Shown one piece after another: positions 8,058-16,400 of a DNA stretch of 49,152 bases. The notes below the pieces were generated by a model. It was not told the origin of the DNA and made no database searches. It saw only the letters and a program-made list of their open reading frames with translations. Numbering within the stretch: the stretch's first letter is position 1; every line of letters starts with the position of its first letter. The translations under genes were made by a program, and so were the position numbers. The stretch is taken from contig CAZSZJ010000008.1 in NCBI GenBank assembly GCA_964610985.1, positions 1 to 49,152 of the forward strand. Reading direction: 5' to 3'. This DNA comes from JARIHD01 sp964610985 (GTDB lineage: Bacteria > Patescibacteriota > Saccharimonadia > Saccharimonadales > UBA4665).

Positions 8058-8729
8058 ATGGCAGAATATTATGAGCCGCAAGGTCAGCAGGGGCCGATTA
8101 CGCCTTTGCCCGACACATTGCCCGAAAACACAACTCAGAGTGACTCCCCCCAACGCGAAAGCCTAGGCGGTATGGCGTCGACGATCGCCGTACTTTTGAT
8201 TGCGCCACTCATTGCGCTTTTCTTAACGGCATTCGTCTTTCAATCCTATCAAGTTGACGGCCCCAGCATGGAAACTACATTGCAAAATAATGACCGCCTC
8301 CTGGTTTGGAAACTTCCCCGTACTTGGGCGCGAATCACTAATCACGACTATATTCCAAAACGCGGCGACGTAGTTATCTTTGTAGAGCGGGATACTTCTG
8401 GGTTCGGCCCGGCCGAAGGCAAGCAACTCATAAAGAGAGTCATCGGCTTACCTGGCGAGCGCGTTGTCGTTGACGATGGCAAGGTACGCGTCTACAACAA
8501 AGAAAATCCCGACGGCTTTGAACCCGACAAAACGCTTCCTTATGGCAACGTAATCAAAGAAACCACCGGCGAGCGTGACGTAGTTATCCCTAAGGGCAGC
8601 CTGTACGTCCTAGGTGATAATAGGGGTAACTCTCTAGACTCACGCTCATTCGGGCCCATTGAAGCAAAAGATCTTGTAGGCAAACTCGTTCTTCGCGTTT
8701 GGCCGCTCAGTAATGCTAAAAAATTCTAG
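8058..8729 (+). CDS. lepB: Signal peptidase I
   Basis: A 223-aa membrane-bound serine protease that removes signal peptides from exported proteins. A polar N-terminal ~40 residues precede one membrane helix (STIAVLLIAPLIALFLTAFVF). The catalytic Ser is in VDGPSMETTL (about residue 73) and the general-base Lys in KQLIKRVIGLPGERV. The late family signature GDNRGNSLDSRSFGPI is intact. One N-terminal helix and the length fit the Gram-positive-like form. Its likely substrates are close by: the secreted 1446-aa protein and the 280-aa protein at 18.5-19.3 kb both have signal peptides. Its last codons (two Lys, Phe, stop) double as the T-run of the parB terminator on the other strand. Confidence 0.95.
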   Translation: MAEYYEPQGQQGPITPLPDTLPENTTQSDSPQRESLGGMASTIAVLLIAPLIALFLTAFVFQSYQVDGPSMETTLQNNDRLLVWKLPRTWARITNHDYIPKRGDVVIFVERDTSGFGPAEGKQLIKRVIGLPGERVVVDDGKVRVYNKENPDGFEPDKTLPYGNVIKETTGERDVVIPKGSLYVLGDNRGNSLDSRSFGPIEAKDLVGKLVLRVWPLSNAKKF

Positions 8730-8742
8730 CAGTCGAGCTAGA
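8718..8742 (-). terminator. parB terminator overlapping the lepB stop
   Basis: On the minus strand a 6-bp stem (TCTAGC 8742-8737 with GCTAGA 8730-8725) with a 6-nt loop is followed by ATTTTTT. The T-run is the complement of the last Lys codons of lepB. Confidence 0.65.
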
Positions 8743-8770
8743 GCTGTCGTAGCCTAAAATCCCGAAGGCT

Positions 8771-9640
8771 TTAATCTTCTAATATATTCAGCACTTTTTT
8801 GAGCTGATCATCGGAGGTAAAAGCAATTTCAATCCTACCGCCTTTTGCCGTACGCTTGATGGTCACTGCCGCGCCGAGTTTTTTGCTAAGTCGTTTGGTT
8901 TCCGGGGTTTGGGTTTGCATGCGCTTTTCGGTTGTTTTTGTCGCCTTAAAACCTTCTTTTATAGAAGTCACATATCGTTCGGCTTGGCGGACAGACCAGT
9001 CGCTCGCGAGTATCTGCCTGAGCAGTTCGGCCTGTTTTTCGGGTAAATCTCTAAGCGCTAAGATGGCGCGGGCGTGCCCTTCCGTTATTTTTTTCCCATG
9101 CAGAGCGTCCCGTGCAGCATCGGGTAGTTGCAACAAACGGACGGTATTATTAACTGTTGACGGTGCCTTACCAAGTCGCTTGGCAATGGACTCATAGGTC
9201 ATATTAAATTGTTGGTGTAGCTTTTCGATAGAAAAAGCCTGTTCAAGTGGCGACAGATCCACACGCTGGACGTTTTCGACAATCGCGATTTCCAAACGCT
9301 CAAGGTCTTTGGTGCTACGCACAATAGCGGGCACCTTTTTGAGGCCGGCCATGCGAGCCGCACGCCATCGGCGCTCACCAGCAATAATGAAGTACTTGCC
9401 TGCCTTGCCCACCGTTACCACCAGCGGCTGCAAAACACTGTATTGCTTAACCGATTCAGATAGCTGCTCTAAGGCGGCTGTATCAAAATGCTGTCGCGGC
9501 TGATCAGGATTTGGCTCCAGGTCGTCAATCGCGATCTTTTCGATTCGCTCATGTTCCTCCAAAATCAGACTTTTATCAAAATCCTGGGGAATAAGGGCGT
9601 CGAATCCCCTGCCTAAACCCGACTTTTTAACCGTTGACAC
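8771..9640 (-). CDS. parB: Chromosome partitioning protein ParB
   Basis: ParB binds parS sites near the origin, spreads as a CTP-dependent clamp and works with ParA in chromosome segregation. The protein of 289 aa begins VSTVKKSGLGRGFDALI, the usual ParB start. The CTP-binding motif GERRWRAA is intact in the ParB/Srx domain (about residues 35-125), followed by the HTH domain with YESIAKRLGKAPSTVNNTVRLL and a C-terminal dimer domain. I choose GTG 9640: GGAGG lies 9 nt upstream and the reading frame overlaps the parA end by 14 nt. A longer open frame continues upstream but lacks ParB similarity and lies over parA. No parS site is evident in the window. Confidence 0.95.
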   Translation of the reverse strand: MSTVKKSGLGRGFDALIPQDFDKSLILEEHERIEKIAIDDLEPNPDQPRQHFDTAALEQLSESVKQYSVLQPLVVTVGKAGKYFIIAGERRWRAARMAGLKKVPAIVRSTKDLERLEIAIVENVQRVDLSPLEQAFSIEKLHQQFNMTYESIAKRLGKAPSTVNNTVRLLQLPDAARDALHGKKITEGHARAILALRDLPEKQAELLRQILASDWSVRQAERYVTSIKEGFKATKTTEKRMQTQTPETKRLSKKLGAAVTIKRTAKGGRIEIAFTSDDQLKKVLNILED

Positions 9641-10391
9641 GCTTTTCAACCTCCTTGGCCAGTTGTTTGTACGACCGCGCCCCTTTGGACCAGCGGTCGT
9701 GCTCAAAGATAGTTTTACCAAAACTTGGTGCTTCGGCCAAGCGCACATTGCGTGGAATAACCGTCTTGAATAGTTTGTCGCCGAAATGCGCCTTAATTTC
9801 GTCTTGAACTTGTTCGGAAAGCGTAGTGCGCTTATCATACATTGTCAGCAAAACACCTAGTAGATCAAGTGACGGGTTTACGCTCTTACGCACTTTTTGC
9901 ACCGTCTCAAGCAACTGTCCAAGGCCCTCGAGCGCGTAATATTCCGACTGTACAGGAATGAGTAGTGATTGGGCTGCAACCAATGCGTTGACCGTAAGTA
10001 ATCCCAGTGCGGGCGGACAATCAATAATAATATAACTAAATACCCCTGTTTGTAGCGCTTGCCGCAAAGCAAATTCACGATTCTGCACATTAACCAATTC
10101 GACTTCGGCTGCTGCTAGCCTGGGATTTGCGGGAAGTACAAAAAGCCCAGGTCGGCCCGTAGGCACAACCGCCTGATCCAAGGTTGCACGGTTAAATAAC
10201 ACATCGTATGTGGTTACCTGCAGATTTTCCTTGGAAAGTCCAAGCCCGCTGGTGGCATTTCCTTGCGGATCTAGATCAGCCAAAAGAACCGGTGTACGCT
10301 CTGACGCGAGTTGCGCCGCCAAACTAACGGCAGTAGTTGTTTTGCCCACACCGCCCTTTTGATTTATGACAGCAATGATTGTTTGTTTCAT
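9627..10391 (-). CDS. parA: Chromosome partitioning ATPase ParA (Soj-like)
   Basis: A 254-aa P-loop ATPase that binds DNA non-specifically and is stimulated by ParB. The deviant Walker A motif with the signature Lys is visible at the N-terminus (NQKGGVGKTTTAVSLA), followed by the switch I-like LLADLDPQGNATSGL and the Walker B region YIIIDCPPALGLLTVNAL. The short N-terminus (no HTH) marks it as a chromosomal Soj-type ParA. The ATG at 10391 has AGAGGG just upstream and a TATACT -10 box at 10416-10411. parB overlaps its 3' end, the usual arrangement. Upstream on the same strand is the end of the giant surface-protein gene, 58 nt away. Confidence 0.97.
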   Translation of the reverse strand: MKQTIIAVINQKGGVGKTTTAVSLAAQLASERTPVLLADLDPQGNATSGLGLSKENLQVTTYDVLFNRATLDQAVVPTGRPGLFVLPANPRLAAAEVELVNVQNREFALRQALQTGVFSYIIIDCPPALGLLTVNALVAAQSLLIPVQSEYYALEGLGQLLETVQKVRKSVNPSLDLLGVLLTMYDKRTTLSEQVQDEIKAHFGDKLFKTVIPRNVRLAEAPSFGKTIFEHDRWSKGARSYKQLAKEVEKRVNG

Positions 10392-10449
10392 ACTCCCTCT
10401 TCTCGCACAAAGTATACCACTGTTTAACCGTAACCGCTACTACTTAAAA

Positions 10450-13400
10450 CTAACGTGCAGAAGTTAGTGTGCTGCGATATTGGAAGTAGTCCACAGCAAG
10501 CTGACGGTCGCTGGTACCCGCACCGCTGTCACGCATTATGTCAAACTGCGGCTGAGTGCTCCGAGTGCTCGGAACGTTGGTATTAGTATGTGTACCGATC
10601 AGCGTACCATCCACATAGTAATCAATAGTGGCTGTTGGGCCGGTTGAGCTATAGCTAAAGACCATCTTAAACCGATGCCAGCCAGTGGCTACCGCCGTTG
10701 AGGAGTTGGTCAATGTCCTAGAGTTATTGTTGGCCGCACCATATCTCCAGTTAACACTCTGGTCGCGGTCGTATTCAAAGTAAATGCCGTCCGTGCAACC
10801 ATTATCTGGCGAATTATCGCAGAGACCCATGTGGATATTGTAGTCGTTTGTTGCGTCGGCAAGCGTTGGAATATTAGCACCAAATTCGACCTCGATCCTG
10901 GTGCCATCAGTGTTGCCTAAAATAACCGGTTCGGTGCTATTTCCATTCAGCCAGATAGAGGCATACTGAACCCCAGTAGATACGGTACCAAGAGATAGCC
11001 TGATCTGGCCTGGCCTGGCAGCAAGGTCAGGAGCTGCCACTGAACCTTGGATAATGCTCGCCGCTCCACCGGACCCCAGGCTCTGACCCCAGTTTTGCGT
11101 ACCGATATTACTGCCGCCGCCAACGAAATCTTCCTCCAAGTTAAAGCCATAGGTCAGGCCAACTGGGTCATTACAGAAGCGCCACTGGCCGTCATAGTAG
11201 CAACGCAGTCGCTTATAGAACGAGTTAAAGTACATGCCACCGTCAACGGCTGTAGGATCGGCGGCGTCGGTTTTGGTGTCGAGTACAAGTAGGGCGCCAG
11301 TCGTGTCACCGGTCGGATTACCGATGTAAACCCGGCTATCAGTGGTATTAATCTGGAATAGCGGCACACTCCCGGCGTTAAGCACCCTAAAGCCGGCCGT
11401 CGTGTCGGTAGTGTTTTGAGCAGTAAATGCGCCGCCGCCCGCAACCGATACATGGTTGGTGCTCGAGTTGCCTTCACGGATAAAGACGCTGCTTCCTGAT
11501 GGCCGGTTGATGTACAGACTCGTGTCCGTCGGACCACTCAAAAAGTTGTAACTCGTACAATCGAATGGCGTATTACCGCCCAGATTTATGGCCGTGTAGT
11601 TAGAGCTACAATCTCCCCCAATTCGCGCCGAACCCGTGCCGTTACCGAGTACCTGGAAGATACCGGCACTACTAATGGAGGCCCGCGTCGCACCATTTGT
11701 AAGGAAGTTTAGTGGCTGAGCATTGGTAGTACCCAGGGCTACCGAACTTACCGGTGTGTTACCCCCGTTACAAAGATAATTACCCGTAACGCTACACGTG
11801 GCAATGGGCACACATCCACCGGCGGTACAGATATCTGTACCATTGATCTTGTAAGCTGAGCCGCTGGATATATTGACGTTACCGGTGACATCAAGAGCGT
11901 ATCCCGGAGCGGCATTACCAATTCCCACGCGTGCAGCACTACTGACATTTTGAAGAGTTAAAATATTCAGACTATTGGCCTGCAATGTCATATTGTTGGA
12001 TGAAGTCTTGGTGTAAAAGATGCTGTCTATCCCGCTAAGACCCGCGATTGAACCCTCCCAAGAGAAGCCAGCGACTTGGTTTTGGTCCGGGCTAAGCACG
12101 GCTAAGGTAGGCTGGTGCGCACTACTACGGGCATCGAAAAGACTCAGTGCGCGAGAGGCAGTGTCCGCTCCCGAAGGCAAACCAAAGGCCACAATCTGAG
12201 CCGATGCACCCGGGTTATAGTTGGCAATGTTGATAAGTGAATTCACTGCTCCGCCATTAGGTGTAATATAACTGTCTGCATACGTTCCATTACCGCCGCT
12301 CAAGCGAAGCGCACCTTTTATCTCTATACCCGCATTGGTAAGGGTAGGCACAACCGATCCGCCCAAGCCAATACCGATACGAGCATTTTGAGTATCAACC
12401 GTAAACATGTTGTTGCCCCCCGAGGTCCGAATATTGAAGACAGAGGTTGAGTCAGCGGAAGGAGTCATAGTGAAAGCGCCTTGGAGAGTTAATGTCTTGC
12501 CACTGGCAATGGCAGTATTTTGCTGCAGAGAGATGGAGGTGGCGTTTGTCGTACCGATTGCGAGCGCCCCTGCGCTGGCAGTGTCAAATAATGGGGCCTG
12601 GAGGGCGGTGTCGGCGCGACCGGTACCGGTAACACGCCAGTTGGCTGTCTGGCTGACGCTATTTTGGTTTTGAATGTAGTCGGTTGCCACCCCAGTCAAG
12701 AAGCCACAGGCCGAAGAGCTTTGCAAACAAACCGTTCCGGTGGCATCCGGCAGTGTGATGGTGCGGTCAGCCGTAAGCGTGCCGGTAACGACACCGTTTG
12801 TAAATGCGTTACCCGTTCCATCGGTAAACGACGCGCGTCCCGCCGTCGACGTACTACCAAGCGTCAAATTACCGTTAGATGCAAACCGCGCCAGAACCGT
12901 ACTGGAGTTCCCAAGTTCAAGCAGGCTGCCCGAACCGGCATTTTGCACTGACATAACCGCACCAGTTGCGCTTGCGTATTGCTGGTTCAGGCTTAATATA
13001 CGACTCGAATCCGTACATGTACCAGCTGTCTGCGTACAATTCGAGCTAAAGTTTACTAAATCGCCAGTAGTGGTCCAGCTAAAGCCGCTCAGATTCATTA
13101 TGTTATTACGTCCAACTTTAAGGTAGTTACCTGTATCAACTTGGTTTAAGGTACCCGCATTAACTGTTCTTGTAGGCGAGACAGACAGCTGTGTCCCAGT
13201 AAAGTTGCCGCCAACCCCCGCCAAACTACCACCGACAAGAATGCCCGTACCGCTACCACTAGTCGCGAAGACGTTGATACCGGTACCGCTACCAGCGCTA
13301 ACATTAATTCCAATTCCTCCACTACCACTACCAATACCATTGATATCAATCCCTGTACCTGAACCGGAACCAAACAATCTCAAACCCATACCTCCTGTGC

Positions 13401-16400
13401 CACTTTGATTAATCGTCATTACAGGCACACCAGAAGAACTGGTGTCGGAATTATCCAGACTTAGCAGACTAGAAAAACTAGTATTGGAGGCGTTATTCGC
13501 TTGGGTAATACTCAATAACGTACTGCTCCGGTTGCCGCCGGAAAGGTCTGATGTAAGCGAGATTGAGTTAGCATTGCCTGCAGTAATAGTAGTTGCCTGA
13601 GTTAATGCACCCCCCAATCGTACTGTTCCGCTAGTATTAGTTAGACCGTTACTGAACGTGAGCGTGGTTTGATAGCCGCTACAAACTGCCGCCGTTGTAC
13701 ATATAGTATATATGCCAGCCGCCGAAGCACGGTCAAAGTTATATGTCACATCTCCTGTCGGAGTGCCCGTAAAACCGATAGTAGTAGCAAAGCCGCCACC
13801 GTTAGCGATAAGCTGCGTGCTCGCGTTACCCTGCAAGATAATTTGCTGACCAGCAACACCTACGATAAGTGTACCGCCAGGCGTGATGTTGAGTGCACCG
13901 GTCGAGGTAATGTCACCGCCGTTAACGGCAAGATCTCCCGAGGTGGTGATCGTGCCCGTTGCACCAGCGATGCCATAATTAGTCCCCGTTATGTCATTTG
14001 CGCCCGTATTAAAGGCAGTAAGTATTTCTGGATCACTCAAATCTATGGCTGTCGTAATGCCACCGGCAGCGGCTTGGATGCGTATTGCGGTTGGCTGCAC
14101 GCGGTCAATATCTAGATTGTCCAGCAATAAAAGCTGTGCGGGATCGGCCGTCCCGACGCCATCACCTCTTGTAATCATCGCGTATCCTGTTGAGCCCGTA
14201 TTCGTATTGATGATGAAGTTAGAATCAGTACCGCTATCAGCCAAATAGAAACCAATATCCCTACCACTTGAAGTTCCAATAGTATTCCCCGCATCATATG
14301 CAGCCTGCAAGGTATTTGGTGAACCTGCCCCTGAACAGTTTCCGCTGGTGAGACAGATAGTTCCGCTTGCATCAGGAAGCGTAATGGTACGTCCGGATGT
14401 AGCCGTGCCCGAAACCAGTGTGATGGTATTACTGTTTGTAGCGTTACGGAAGCCGATTGCTCCGGACAAAGTGCTTGATTGCCCAAGCAGGATTTGGCCG
14501 TTGGTAGTATCACCGGTCAACACCGTTGTGCCACCAGCAGTAAGCAAGCGAAACGCTGTCGTTGAGTTGGCCGAATTCTGTAGTGCTACGGCACCGGTGT
14601 TGCCTACACCAAACATGACCGAGCCAAGGCCCGCACCATTACTGTTACGGATGTTCAACAAGTTTGCGCCAATGGGTGTGTCGGCGTCTTGAATGTCGAG
14701 GCCGCCGAGTGAACTATTTACTTTGATCTTGGGCGTTGTACCACCGACCGAGAAGTTGTAAGCAGTCTGGAGCGTAGCCCCAGCGCCCGCACAGTTACCC
14801 GAATCGGTACAGATTACACCGCTAGTATCAGGGAGCGTAAGCGTCCGATCAGCCGTAGGTGTCCCCGGTAGAATAGTTACCGTATTGCCATTAGAAATAT
14901 TGCGGAACGCCAGTCGGCCATCAATAGTACTAGCTGTGCCGAGTACAAGTTGAGCATTCGATGAATCCACCGTTATGATCCGTTGACCGGCGGCATTTTG
15001 TACATTAAACGCGTTGATCGAATTCGTTCCGTTTTGGAAAGCGTTTAGATTACCGGTAAAGGTTTGCGATGCATTTAATTTGGCTAGGTTTGCGTCGTTA
15101 GACAAATTAGCAGACGAAATTTGTGTGCCGTTGACCCGGAATTGGTTGCCGCTAACAAGGTTTAAGTTGCCATTCACCGTAATAGTACTGCCACTTTCGG
15201 TCAATAATGAGTCACCAAGAGTTTGTGCGCCGGTAAATTTAGCGATCGTCCCGGTTGTGCCACCGGGCGTTGTAACGCCACCGCCCGTACCCGTACAGTT
15301 GCCGATGGTCGTACAGATGCTGTACGTGCCAGCAGTGGCAGCGCGGTCAAAGTTATACGTTACTGCGCCGCTAGGCGATCCTGCAAAACCAACAGTGGTA
15401 GTGAAGCCACCACCCGTAGCAGTTAGCTGCGTATTTGCGTTACCCTGAAGTACCAATTGCTGACCACTCACCCCTATAGTCAACGTGCCGGCTGGAGTAA
15501 TATTGAGCGCGCCAGTCGATGTGATATCGCCGCCATTGACAGCAAGATCGCTCGCGAGCGTTGCGTTGCCAGCGATTGCAACCGTTCCCGTAAAGCTTGC
15601 GGTGGCCGAGATGGTCTGACCGTTTATCGTTCCCGCAGCAGTTACGTTACCTGTCGCACCTGTGACATCAAAATTACTCAGATCAATATTTCCTGTCGTT
15701 CCCAATATATCATTTGCACCGATGTTAATAGCCGTTACGATTTCGGGGTCTGATACGTCAATAGCCGTGGTCAGACCACCACCCGCAGACTGAATACGAA
15801 GACCAGTAGGCTGAACACGATCTGTATCCAAGTTGTCCAATAGCAAGAGTTGTGCCGGGTCAGCCGTGCCGGCACCATCGGCACGTACAATACCAACATA
15901 ACCTGTCGTACCGGTTGCCGCTGTGACCGTAAAGTTGGCATCAGTGGCGCTGTCAGCCAGCGTAATCGCAAGATCGCGGGTAGTTGTGGTCGTTATAGTA
16001 TTCCCTGCATCATATGCAGCCTGCAGGGTATTTGGTGAACCGGCGCCGGAACAGTTTCCGCTGGTGAGACAGATTGTTCCGTCGGCGTCGGGAAGTGTAT
16101 AGGTGCGGCTTGCCGTTAGGGCACCCTGCAAAAAAGTTCCGGTAAATGCTGACCCGCTATGGGCAAGTCGAATGGAACCAGTTTGAGAGTTGGCAACACC
16201 CACCGTCACATCACCGCCCTGAATAATAAGATCAACTGATGTCGTGACATTCGTACCATCATCCGAAATGGTAGAATCATTGATTGTTTGTGTGCCGGTG
16301 AATTTGGCCAAGCGGTTGGTTGTACCACCAGATGTCGTTACGCCGCCTCCTGAACCTGCACAGTTACCCGCAGTGGTACAGATGTCATATGTACCGGGGG

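Noticed and set aside
9641..9838. N-terminal extension of ParB (66 more codons in frame)
   Set aside because: It overlaps parA, has no ParB similarity, and a GTG with a well-spaced GGAGG gives the usual ParB start.
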